Of a DNA stretch of 32,542 nt, positions 15,484 through 23,070 are shown piece after piece. The notes beneath the pieces are model-generated. The model made no database searches, was not told where the DNA came from, and was given only the letters and a program-made list of their open reading frames with translations. This stretch comes from Lachnospiraceae bacterium. GTDB lineage: Bacteria; Bacillota; Clostridia; Lachnospirales; Lachnospiraceae. Where the stretch lies: positions 1 through 32,542 of the forward strand of contig JAFYWD010000165.1 of NCBI GenBank assembly GCA_017558205.1, read 5' to 3'. The first letter of the stretch is position 1, and every line of letters starts with the position of its first letter. The translations under genes were made by a program, and so were the position numbers.

Positions 15484-15714
15484 TTATACACTGTACTGTT
15501 TTAAAACTTCCAGAATATGATCAACATTCTCTTCTGCATGGATATTTAAATCAATAGGCTTGGAAAGATCCAAACTAAAAATACCCATAATAGATTTTGC
15601 ATCAATTACGTATCTTCCGGATACCAGATCAAAATCATTTTCAAACTTGGTAATATCATTTACAAATGACTTTACTTTGTCAATAGAATTTAAAGAAATC
15701 TGAATTGTTTTCAT
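15484..15714 (-). CDS. HPr-like protein without the active-site histidine
   Basis: 76 aa. The HPr fold is recognisable from KFENDFDLVSGRYVIDAKSI and the following MGIFSLDL, which match the region around the regulatory serine 46 of HPr (here S41). The N-terminal GIHARPA-type loop with phospho-histidine 15 is missing; that part reads NSIDKVKSFVND. It therefore cannot pass phosphate in the PTS, but could be phosphorylated on serine by HPr kinase, as is Crh of B. subtilis, which also lacks the histidine. A regulatory role in carbon control is inferred. AAAGGAGG precedes the ATG. It is transcribed alone. Confidence 0.8.
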   Translation of the reverse strand: MKTIQISLNSIDKVKSFVNDITKFENDFDLVSGRYVIDAKSIMGIFSLDLSKPIDLNIHAEENVDHILEVLKQYSV

Positions 15715-15752
15715 ACTTAATTACCTCCTTTTATTTAATTCCTATCTTTAGC

Positions 15753-15784
15753 ATTATAGTAAGGCTGGGGGGGTAAAAAGTCAA
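15753..15784 (-). promoter_or_regulatory. Promoter of the HPr-like gene with a G7/C7 tract in the spacer
   Basis: TTGACT and TATAAT on the minus strand, but 20 bases apart instead of 17. The spacer holds seven C in a row (15767-15773 as G on the plus strand). Loss of two to four of these would restore optimal spacing, so promoter strength might vary by slippage. Confidence 0.5.
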
Positions 15785-15817
15785 TCAATAAACCTACCAA
15801 AAATAGAAAGGAAACTT

Positions 15818-17206
15818 ATGAAAAATATAGCATTACATAACCTGGGATGTAAGGTTAATTCCTATGAAATGGACGTTATGCAAGAAAAATTGGAAGAAAA
15901 GGGATATAAAATTGTACCCTTTGCTCCGGGAGCTGATATTTATATTATCAATACCTGTACAGTAACTAATATTGCAGACAGAAAAAGCAGACAGATGCTT
16001 CATAAAGCAAAGAAGATGAATCCCCGGGCGGTGGTGGTTGCTGTGGGCTGTTACGTGCAGACAGGAAGTGAACAGGTAAAAATGGATCCCTGTATTGACC
16101 TTGCCATCGGCAATAACAGAAAAAAAGATATTGTATCCATTCTAGAGGAGTATCTACAGCTAAAGCCGGAGGAGCATCAGGACAAAACCTTACATGAAAC
16201 AACTATTACAGATATTAATAACGGGAAACAGGAATATGAGGAAATGACTCTCAGCCGTACAGGAGAGCATACAAGAGCCTATATTAAGATTCAGGATGGC
16301 TGTAATCAGTTTTGCAGTTATTGTATTATTCCCTTTGCCAGAGGAAGGGTAAGAAGCAGAAAGGAAGAGGATATTTTAAGAGAGGCCAGAGGACTGGTAG
16401 AGGCCGGCTATCAGGAAATTGTGGTCACAGGAATTCACTTAAGCAGCTATGGTCTTGATTTTATCGGGAAGGACAGCGGAGATTATCTTCAGGGAGTGGA
16501 TATCAGAAAGCAGGCTTACGGCAAGGGCTTTCTCATAGATATTCTGGAAAAAATACACGGAATTGAAGGTCTGAAGCGTCTAAGGGTAGGCTCCCTGGAG
16601 CCAAGAATTATTACAGAGGAATTTGCCGGGCGGTTAAGGAAGCTGGAAAAGCTTTGTCCTCATTTTCATTTGTCCCTGCAAAGTGGCTGTAATGAAACCC
16701 TTCAAAGGATGAATCGATTTTATACTGCGGAGGAATATAAGGAAAAGGTAGAATTACTGAGGAGAGTTTTTAAGGAGCCTGCCATCACCACCGATGTTAT
16801 TGTGGGATTTCCTGGGGAGACGGAGGAAGAATTTCATCAAACCTATGAATATCTGAAAGAAATTAACTTCTTTGAAATGCATGTATTCAAATACTCCAAG
16901 AGAGAGGGAACGGCAGCTGCTAAGAGAAAGGATCAGATTCCTGATGAGATCAAAACAAAAAGAAGTGAGATTTTACTGAAGCTGGCCGGACAGCAGTCAG
17001 AGACCTATCGCAGAAGCTATTTGGGAAAAGAAATTTCAGTTTTGATAGAGGAAACAAAAATGCTGCAGGGAGAGGAATACCAGGTAGGGCATACCTCCAC
17101 CTATGTGAAGGCTGCCATTAAGACAGCTAAGGATAGAAAGAACAGCTTTATTACGGGAAAGGCCGTTGATATTCTGGAGGAAGAGTATCTTTTGGTGGAA
17201 GTTTAG
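15818..17206 (+). CDS. mtaB: tRNA t6A37 methylthiotransferase MtaB
   Basis: 462 aa. An N-terminal methylthiotransferase domain has three cluster cysteines (LGCKVNS, INTCTVT, AVGCYVQ). A radical-SAM domain with C-x3-C-x2-C (GCNQFCSYC, near residue 162) follows, then a C-terminal TRAM domain (about 385-462). The LGCKVN start and the lack of MiaB-specific features favour MtaB (ms2t6A in ANN-decoding tRNAs) over MiaB or RimO. An AGAAAGGAAAC site precedes the ATG. I see no good promoter in the short divergent gap to the HPr-like gene. Confidence 0.92.
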   Translation: MKNIALHNLGCKVNSYEMDVMQEKLEEKGYKIVPFAPGADIYIINTCTVTNIADRKSRQMLHKAKKMNPRAVVVAVGCYVQTGSEQVKMDPCIDLAIGNNRKKDIVSILEEYLQLKPEEHQDKTLHETTITDINNGKQEYEEMTLSRTGEHTRAYIKIQDGCNQFCSYCIIPFARGRVRSRKEEDILREARGLVEAGYQEIVVTGIHLSSYGLDFIGKDSGDYLQGVDIRKQAYGKGFLIDILEKIHGIEGLKRLRVGSLEPRIITEEFAGRLRKLEKLCPHFHLSLQSGCNETLQRMNRFYTAEEYKEKVELLRRVFKEPAITTDVIVGFPGETEEEFHQTYEYLKEINFFEMHVFKYSKREGTAAAKRKDQIPDEIKTKRSEILLKLAGQQSETYRRSYLGKEISVLIEETKMLQGEEYQVGHTSTYVKAAIKTAKDRKNSFITGKAVDILEEEYLLVEV

Positions 17207-17267
17207 AATAAAAGAGGTCATAATAGGCCGCTTAGTCCCATGGGAATGAGAAAAAAGGGGATAAACA

Positions 17268-17296
17268 TTGAATTTTTACTATGAATGGAGTAAGAT
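17268..17296 (+). promoter_or_regulatory. Promoter of ireB-ruvX-yrzB
   Basis: TTGAAT, a 17-base spacer, then TAAGAT, 41 bases before the ireB start; a strong GGGAGG ribosome binding site lies between. Confidence 0.6.
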
Positions 17297-17337
17297 ATAT
17301 CTATTCATGATAGTACATTCGGGAGGAAAAGAATCGT

Positions 17338-17601
17338 ATGCAGGATTTAGGAAATACACAATTCTTTAAAGTAGAGGCAGAGCCGGAGACCGGGGTAAAG
17401 GTAATCTTATCCGCGGTATATGAGGCATTAACAGAGAAAGGATATAATCCTGTAAATCAGATTGTAGGCTATATTATGTCCGGAGATCCTACCTATATTA
17501 CCAGCTATAAGAACGCAAGAAGTCTGATTATGAAGGTAGAGCGTGATGAGCTGGTGGAAGAATTACTAACAGAATATATTAAAAAGAATCGGTGGAATTA
17601 A
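17338..17601 (+). CDS. ireB: IreB family regulatory phosphoprotein (UPF0297)
   Basis: 87 aa, the full length of the family. Conserved segments are [37 protein letters not shown] and [19 protein letters not shown]. In Enterococcus faecalis IreB is a substrate of the Ser/Thr kinase IreK and modulates cephalosporin resistance; elsewhere its role is less clear. The order ireB-ruvX-yrzB is widely conserved in Firmicutes and supports the call. Confidence 0.93.
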   Translation: MQDLGNTQFFKVEAEPETGVKVILSAVYEALTEKGYNPVNQIVGYIMSGDPTYITSYKNARSLIMKVERDELVEELLTEYIKKNRWN

Positions 17602-17629
17602 GCTGTAAAGGCAGAATAAGGAGAACATT

Positions 17630-18070
17630 ATGCGTGTGATAGGTTTGGATTTTGGATCAAAAACAGTGGGAGTAGCTATCAGTGATCCACTGATGATTAC
17701 AGCGCAGGGAATTGAAATTATACGAAGAAAAGAAGAAAATAAGCTACGAAAAACATTAGCACGTATAGAAGCACTGATTGAAGAGTATAATGTAGAAGAG
17801 ATTGTTTTAGGCTATCCTAAAAATATGAATGATACGCTGGGAGAAAGAGTAGAAAAAACAGAGGAATTTAAAGAGATGCTGGAAAGGCGTACAGGCCTTA
17901 CGGTAAACCTCTGGGATGAACGTCTTACTACAGTAGCGGCAGATAAAGCCATGATAGAGGCAGGTCTCAGAAGAGACGAAAGAAAAGAACAGATTGATAA
18001 ACTGGCAGCAGTATTGATATTACAGGGCTATTTAGATTATAAAGGAATGCAGAAGAGAGAAGTAGAATGA
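17630..18070 (+). CDS. ruvX: Holliday junction resolvase-like RuvX (YqgF)
   Basis: 146 aa with an RNase H-like fold: [19 protein letters not shown] at the start, [13 protein letters not shown] near residue 60, LWDERLTT near 100 and [14 protein letters not shown] at the end, which supply the usual acidic residues. Family members process the 5' end of pre-16S rRNA. It overlaps yrzB by four bases (ATGA), a sign of coupled translation. Confidence 0.93.
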   Translation: MRVIGLDFGSKTVGVAISDPLMITAQGIEIIRRKEENKLRKTLARIEALIEEYNVEEIVLGYPKNMNDTLGERVEKTEEFKEMLERRTGLTVNLWDERLTTVAADKAMIEAGLRRDERKEQIDKLAAVLILQGYLDYKGMQKREVE

Positions 18071-18333
18071 AAATGGAAAAAATAACCTTTTGTCCTGATG
18101 GGGATGAACCGGTAGATTTTTATGTATTGGAACAAACGAAAATTGCAGGAGTGAATTATATCCTGGTTACTGATATTGAAGATGGAGATGGAGAGGCACT
18201 GATTTTAAAGGACTTATCAAAGCCTGAGGATACAGAGAGTGTGTATGAGATCGTATCTGAGGAAAATGAGCTGAATGCAGTAGCAGGTGTTTTTGAGGAT
18301 TTGTTGGAAGACGTAAAATTTGTGCAGGAATAA
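18067..18333 (+). CDS. DUF1292 (YrzB-like) protein
   Basis: 88 aa, acidic. The pattern [31 protein letters not shown] and a following acidic stretch are typical of DUF1292, whose function is unknown. It overlaps the end of ruvX by four bases. A second ATG two codons later is an alternative start. Confidence 0.85.
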   Translation: MKMEKITFCPDGDEPVDFYVLEQTKIAGVNYILVTDIEDGDGEALILKDLSKPEDTESVYEIVSEENELNAVAGVFEDLLEDVKFVQE

Positions 18334-18376
18334 CATCATTCAATTTCAGAGAATACAAAGGCTTCGAAGAGAGGCC

Positions 18377-18398
18377 TTATTGTCGTGTCTGACAATAA
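18377..18398 (+). other. Hairpin after the DUF1292 gene
   Basis: Perfect 8-bp stem TTATTGTC / GACAATAA with a 6-base loop, not followed by a T run. It may stabilise or end the upstream transcript, or be part of the RNase J leader. Confidence 0.4.
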
Positions 18399-18422
18399 AA
18401 GCATTAAAAAAAGTATTAATTT

Positions 18423-18451
18423 GTAACGGAAGCCGAAGGGTGAACTGTTAC
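18423..18451 (+). promoter_or_regulatory. Structured leader upstream of RNase J
   Basis: GTAACGG pairs with CTGTTAC (one G-U), enclosing GCC-GAAG-GGT, which can form a small inner hairpin. It lies 30 bases before the RNase J start. As RNase J acts on 5' ends of RNA, a leader structure could control its own message; this is speculative. I see no clear promoter in the gap from the DUF1292 gene. Confidence 0.35.
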
Positions 18452-18480
18452 GTGATTTTATCAGATTAGGAGGAAAAACG

Positions 18481-20157
18481 TTGAGTAAGAAAAAAGAAAT
18501 AAATACAACCTCTGCTCTAAAGGTGATTCCTTTGGGAGGACTGGAGCAGATCGGTATGAACATTACTGCCTTTGAATATGAAGACAGTATTGTTGTTGTT
18601 GACTGCGGTCTATGTTTTCCGGCAGATGACATGCTGGGCATTGACCTTGTAATACCGGACATCAGTTATTTGCTGGAAAATATATCTAAGGTTAAGGGAA
18701 TAGTGTTTACCCATGGTCATGAGGATCATATCGGTGCCTTACCTTATATTTTGAAGCAGATGAATGTACCCTTGTATGCCACAAGACTGACGATGGCATT
18801 AATTGAAAATAAGCTGAAAGAACATAATCTGGCAGGAAGAATAAAAAAGAAGGTAGTAAAGTTTGGCCAGTCCATTAATTTGGGAGCCTTCCGTATTGAA
18901 TTTATCAAAACAAATCACAGCATCGTAGATGCCGCTGCTTTAGCCATTCATTCACCGGCAGGTGTAGTGGTACACACAGGAGATTTTAAAGTGGATTATA
19001 CTCCGGTGTATGGCGATGTAATTGATTTACAGCGTTTTGCTGAAATCGGAAAAAAGGGAGTACTGGCCTTGATGTGCGACAGTACCAATGCGGAGCGTCC
19101 CGGCTTTACGGCATCGGAAAGAACTCTGGGAAAGACCTTTGACAGTCTTTTTGCACAGCATTCCAATACAAGGATTATTATAGCTACCTTTGCTTCCAAT
19201 GTAGACAGGGTTCAGCAGATTATTAATTCTGCCTACAAATTCGGACGAAAGGTAGTGGTGGAAGGCCGCAGCATGGTAAATGTTATTGAAACTGCCTCTG
19301 CCATAGGCTGTCTGAACATTCCGGAGAATACGCTGATTACTATTGAACAGTTAAAAAATTATCCGGAAGAAAAAACAGTAATTATCACCACGGGAAGCCA
19401 GGGAGAGAGTATGGCAGCTCTCAGCCGTATGGCCTTTAATATGCATAAAAAGATCAGTATTGGACCGAAGGATACAATCATTTTCTCTTCCAGTCCCATT
19501 CCGGGAAATGAAAAAGCAGTAACCAGGGTAATTAACGAGCTTAGTCGTAAGGGAGCTGAGGTAATCTTCCAGGATGCCCATGTTTCCGGACATGCCTGTC
19601 AGGAGGAAATTAAGCTGATTTATTCTCTGGTGAAGCCTCAGTATGCTATTCCTGTACATGGAGAATATAAGCACATGAAGGCCCAGGCAAAGCTGGCCAT
19701 GGATTTGGGTATTGAAAAGGATAATGTATTTTTGATTTCCAGCGGAGATGTATTAGAGTTAAGTAAGGAAAAAGCAAAGATTGCCGGTAAGGTGCCTGCC
19801 GGAGCTATTCTGGTAGATGGCCTTGGTGTGGGAGATGTTGGAAATATCGTACTGAGAGACCGTCAGCATCTGGCTGAGGACGGAATCATGATTGTGGTAA
19901 TGGCACTGGATGAGGCCAGCGGCTATCTTGCATCCGGTCCGGATATTGTATCCAGAGGTTTCGTTTATGTAAGAGAATCAGATGAGCTGATGGAAGAAGC
20001 CAGAATGCTGTTATATAACAGAGTAAATGAGTGTATGGATCGGGGAATTACCGACTGGGGGAAATTAAAGATGGCGATTAAGGATTGTCTCAGTGATTAT
20101 GTATGGAAAAAAACAAAGAGACGTCCTATGATCTTACCGATTATTTTAGAGGTATAA
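18481..20157 (+). CDS. rnj: Ribonuclease J
   Basis: 558 aa with a TTG start, seven bases after AGGAGG. Metallo-beta-lactamase/beta-CASP fold: metal ligands in THGHEDH (residues 77-83), HTGDFKVDY near 170 and the beta-CASP histidine region HVSGHACQEE near 367 and VHGEYKH near 393, then a C-terminal domain. RNase J has 5'-to-3' exonuclease and endonuclease activity and takes part in mRNA decay and rRNA maturation. Only one copy is in the window, so J1 versus J2 cannot be decided. A YlbF-family gene follows, fitting RNA-decay context. Confidence 0.95.
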   Translation: MSKKKEINTTSALKVIPLGGLEQIGMNITAFEYEDSIVVVDCGLCFPADDMLGIDLVIPDISYLLENISKVKGIVFTHGHEDHIGALPYILKQMNVPLYATRLTMALIENKLKEHNLAGRIKKKVVKFGQSINLGAFRIEFIKTNHSIVDAAALAIHSPAGVVVHTGDFKVDYTPVYGDVIDLQRFAEIGKKGVLALMCDSTNAERPGFTASERTLGKTFDSLFAQHSNTRIIIATFASNVDRVQQIINSAYKFGRKVVVEGRSMVNVIETASAIGCLNIPENTLITIEQLKNYPEEKTVIITTGSQGESMAALSRMAFNMHKKISIGPKDTIIFSSSPIPGNEKAVTRVINELSRKGAEVIFQDAHVSGHACQEEIKLIYSLVKPQYAIPVHGEYKHMKAQAKLAMDLGIEKDNVFLISSGDVLELSKEKAKIAGKVPAGAILVDGLGVGDVGNIVLRDRQHLAEDGIMIVVMALDEASGYLASGPDIVSRGFVYVRESDELMEEARMLLYNRVNECMDRGITDWGKLKMAIKDCLSDYVWKKTKRRPMILPIILEV

Positions 20158-20220
20158 AGGAAGTATGCAGGGATACTGAAAGATTATGGTGAAAGCAGGT
20201 ATCGGAAAGGAGCTGATTAC

Positions 20221-20553
20221 ATGGAAATAAGAAAAGCCATGGAAGAATTTTTGCAGGCCTTAAAGGAGAGCTCAGCCTATAAGGATTATAAGTATCAGAA
20301 GGAAAGGGTAAAAAGGGTTCCGGGTCTTTCGGATAGAATTAACGAATTTCGTGTAAAACGGTTTGAGTTTCAGAACTATCAGGGAGAGGATCTTTTTGAG
20401 AAGGTAGATGAATTTGAAAGACAGTATGAAACCTTCCGGGAGGAGCCCATGGTAAGGGAGTATTTGGCTGCAGAGCTGGAAATTTGTCGTCTGGTACAGG
20501 AAATTAACGATGCAATTGTAGAATTAGTTGATATTGATATGGAAATCATGTAA
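20221..20553 (+). CDS. YlbF/YmcA family protein
   Basis: 110 aa, all helical, with the family pattern around SSAYKDYKYQKERVKRVPGL near residue 18 and LAAELEICRLVQEINDAI near 80. In B. subtilis YlbF and YmcA form, with YaaT, the Fe-S-containing Y-complex that redirects RNase Y; they are needed for competence, sporulation and biofilm formation. It lies 63 bases after the RNase J gene, a functional neighbourhood of RNA turnover. GGAAAGGAG precedes the start. Confidence 0.8.
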   Translation: MEIRKAMEEFLQALKESSAYKDYKYQKERVKRVPGLSDRINEFRVKRFEFQNYQGEDLFEKVDEFERQYETFREEPMVREYLAAELEICRLVQEINDAIVELVDIDMEIM

Positions 20554-20622
20554 AATAGCACTGTTTGCAGCAGTAATGGAAAAACAGACGGTAATATTTT
20601 TATAAAAGGAAAGGTAGAAGGC

Positions 20623-21000
20623 ATGAATTCGAAGGAAATGGTAATCTCCATTTTTGCAACAGTATTTAAGATTGTTCTGGCTGTTATTATAGTGATTATG
20701 GTATATAAATGGTCTTTAGTAGCCTATGAATACGGAACAAGAGTATTCAATGAGCCTCCCATGTCTGCCGGGGAGGGAAGAACAGTGACTGTGGTGATAG
20801 AAAAGGGTGCAAGTGTCACTGAAATGGGACAGACCCTGGAAAAAAAAGGTTTGATCAGAGATGCAGACCTGTTCAGAATTCAGGAAATGCTTTCTGCCTA
20901 TAAAGGAAAATTACAGGCAGGAACATATGAGCTGAAAACCTCAATGACAACAGATGAGATTATGAGGATTTTGGCAAATAATGTCCGAGATGAGGAATAA
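20623..21000 (+). CDS. MltG-like membrane protein lacking the catalytic domain
   Basis: 125 aa. A membrane segment (about 8-30) is followed by an outside LysM-like subdomain as found near the N-terminus of the transglycosylase MltG: VTVVIEKGASVTEMGQTLEK, then GKLQAGTYELKTSMTTDEIMRIL. The catalytic YceG domain with its essential glutamate (usually about 200 residues more) is missing, and the next gene starts two bases later with no remnant of it. So this is either a stand-alone regulator or adaptor of wall synthesis, or an old truncation. Intact reading frame and ribosome binding site favour a real gene. Confidence 0.75.
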   Translation: MNSKEMVISIFATVFKIVLAVIIVIMVYKWSLVAYEYGTRVFNEPPMSAGEGRTVTVVIEKGASVTEMGQTLEKKGLIRDADLFRIQEMLSAYKGKLQAGTYELKTSMTTDEIMRILANNVRDEE

Positions 21001-21002
21001 AT

Positions 21003-21647
21003 ATGATTGTAGATGAAAGAATGGCAGTCTTTATTGATTCTTTGGATCCCGGAAATACAGAGTTTTTAAACCAGTTGGAAGTATATTCCAGAGAAACCAA
21101 TGTGCCGATTATCCGACCCTCCATGCAAAGTCTTTTAAAGCTGATGCTTCAGATCAGGCAGCCTAAAAGAATCCTGGAGGTAGGATGTGCCATTGGTTTT
21201 TCTGCCTTGTTAATGAGTGAATATGGACCTGTGGATTGTCATATTACAACTATAGAAAAGTATGAGAAAAGGATTCCCATAGCAAGGGAGAATTTTAAAA
21301 AAGCGGGAAAAGAAGAAAGAATTACACTTTTGGAGGGTGATGCCACTGAGGTTCTGAAAGACTTGGAGGGGCCCTATGATTTTATTTTTATGGATGCAGC
21401 AAAAGGGCAGTATATCCATTTCCTTCCGGAGGTACTCCGGTTGCTGGAGAAGGGAGGAATTTTGATTTCTGATAATGTTCTGCAGGATGGGGAAATTATT
21501 GAATCAAGATTTGCTGTTACCAGAAGAAACAGAACCATACATAGCAGAATGAGGGAATATCTGTATACCTTAAAGCACCATCCCATGCTGGTAACCTCCC
21601 TGCTGCCTGTAGGAGACGGTGTGACCATTAGTGTAAAAAAACAGTAG
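21003..21647 (+). CDS. trmR: tRNA 5-hydroxyuridine methyltransferase TrmR (class I O-methyltransferase)
   Basis: 214 aa, with PSMQSLLKLMLQ, then SAM motif ILEVGCAIGFSALLM near residue 59, the metal-binding FIFMDAAKGQYIHF near 128 and ISDNVLQDGE near 158. This is the catechol-O-methyltransferase-like family. In B. subtilis YrrM (TrmR) converts ho5U34 to mo5U34 and lies beside the U32 peptidase genes yrrN and yrrO that make ho5U. Here the U32 peptidase gene is next downstream, which supports TrmR over a generic O-methyltransferase. It begins two bases after the MltG-like stop, with GAGGAA as ribosome binding site inside that gene. Confidence 0.85.
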   Translation: MIVDERMAVFIDSLDPGNTEFLNQLEVYSRETNVPIIRPSMQSLLKLMLQIRQPKRILEVGCAIGFSALLMSEYGPVDCHITTIEKYEKRIPIARENFKKAGKEERITLLEGDATEVLKDLEGPYDFIFMDAAKGQYIHFLPEVLRLLEKGGILISDNVLQDGEIIESRFAVTRRNRTIHSRMREYLYTLKHHPMLVTSLLPVGDGVTISVKKQ

Positions 21648-21703
21648 GTAAAGTCAGAAGGTCGGGCTGTGAGAACCGGCCGAATATTAGAAATGAGGAG
21701 TTT

Positions 21704-22933
21704 ATGAGAAAAGTTGAATTATTGATTCCGGCCAGTAACCTGGAGGTTCTGCGTACAGCAGTAATCTATGGGGCAGATGCAGTTTATATTGGCGGAGAGG
21801 CTTTTGGTTTAAGAGCCAAGGCCAAAAATTTCAATAAGGAAGATATGGTGGAAGGAATTGCCTTTGCCCATGAGCATGGAGTAAAGGTATATATTACTGC
21901 AAATATTCTGGCTCATAATTATGATTTGGAGGGAGCTAAGAATTATTTCAGGGAGTTAAAGGAGATTCGTCCCGATGGTTTGATTATTGCAGACCCGGGG
22001 ATGTTTGCCCTTGCAAAAGAAATTTGTCCGGAAATTGAATTACATATATCCACACAGGCGAATAATACCAATTATTTAACCTATAATTTCTGGTATGCCC
22101 AGGGAGCAAAGAGAGTAGTTAGTGCAAGAGAATTATCCTTAAGGGAAATTAAAGAAATCAGAGACCGGATTCCTGAGGACATGGAAATAGAAAGTTTTGT
22201 CCACGGAGCCATGTGTATGGCCTACTCCGGCAGATGTCTGATTAGTAACTATATGACCGGCAGAGATGCCAATCACGGAGCCTGTACTCATGCCTGTAGA
22301 TGGAAATATTCCGTAGTGGAAGAAAGCCGTCCGGGAGAATATTATCCGGTTTATGAAAATGAAAGAGGAACTTATATTTTTAATTCCAGGGATTTATGTA
22401 TGATAGAATATATTCCGGAATTACTGGCAGCGGGAATTGACAGCCTTAAGATTGAAGGAAGGATGAAAACAGCCCTCTATGTGGCCACTGTTGCAAGAAC
22501 CTACCGAAGGGCTATTGATGATTATTTGGAATCAGAAGAAAAGTACCGTGTCAATATGGAATGGTATAAGCAGGAAATCGGAAAATGTACCTATCGTCAG
22601 TTTACTACCGGATTTTATTTTGGAAAGGCAGATCAGGATACACAGATTTACGACAGCAACACATATATTAATGAATATATTTATCTGGGAATTGTAGGTG
22701 AGACAGATGAAAGAGGCTATGCCCGCATTGAACAGAGAAATAAGTTTCTTGTAGGTGATCTTATCGAGATCATGAAGCCTAATGGAAGAAACATTGAAAC
22801 AAAGGTTCTTGCTATTTACGATGAGGAAGGAAATGCCCAGGAAAGTGCCCCCCATCCTAAGCAGGTTTTATACCTGAAGCTGGAAGATATGCCTGAAAAA
22901 TATGATATTTTAAGAGTAAAAAGTGAAAAATAG
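21704..22933 (+). CDS. trhP: U32 family peptidase-like tRNA hydroxylation protein TrhP
   Basis: 409 aa. U32 signature region ESFVHGAMCMAYSGRCLISN near residue 165, with the following cysteines in GACTHACRW, which are expected to hold an Fe-S cluster. The N-terminus (VELLIPASNLEVLRTAVIYGADAVYIGG) is typical. TrhP proteins hydroxylate U34 of tRNA using prephenate as donor; the neighbouring TrmR then methylates the product. B. subtilis has two copies (TrhP1/TrhP2); only one is visible here. GAGGAG-type site at 21695. Confidence 0.88.
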   Translation: MRKVELLIPASNLEVLRTAVIYGADAVYIGGEAFGLRAKAKNFNKEDMVEGIAFAHEHGVKVYITANILAHNYDLEGAKNYFRELKEIRPDGLIIADPGMFALAKEICPEIELHISTQANNTNYLTYNFWYAQGAKRVVSARELSLREIKEIRDRIPEDMEIESFVHGAMCMAYSGRCLISNYMTGRDANHGACTHACRWKYSVVEESRPGEYYPVYENERGTYIFNSRDLCMIEYIPELLAAGIDSLKIEGRMKTALYVATVARTYRRAIDDYLESEEKYRVNMEWYKQEIGKCTYRQFTTGFYFGKADQDTQIYDSNTYINEYIYLGIVGETDERGYARIEQRNKFLVGDLIEIMKPNGRNIETKVLAIYDEEGNAQESAPHPKQVLYLKLEDMPEKYDILRVKSEK

Positions 22934-22965
22934 AGGCGGAGTCCATGTTTCTTTTTTGCTCATTC

Positions 22966-22994
22966 CCCATACAATCAACTGATAATTGTGTGGG
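22966..22994 (+). other. Hairpin in the leader ahead of glutamine synthetase
   Basis: Ten-pair stem CCCATACAAT / ATTGTGTGGG (one G-U) with a 9-base loop. No T run follows on the plus strand. It lies in the 137-bp gap between trhP and glnN and may end trhP transcripts inefficiently or be a protein-binding dyad. Confidence 0.4.
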
Positions 22995-23070
22995 TGTGAA
23001 AAGTAACAGCACATATACTGTAGATACCAAAATATTATGATAGAAACAGTAGATTAGAAAGGATAGAACA

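Noticed and set aside
22995..23015. GlnR/TnrA operator upstream of glnN (TGTGA...TAACA)
   Set aside because: The gap between half sites is 4 bases, while the known operator needs 7.
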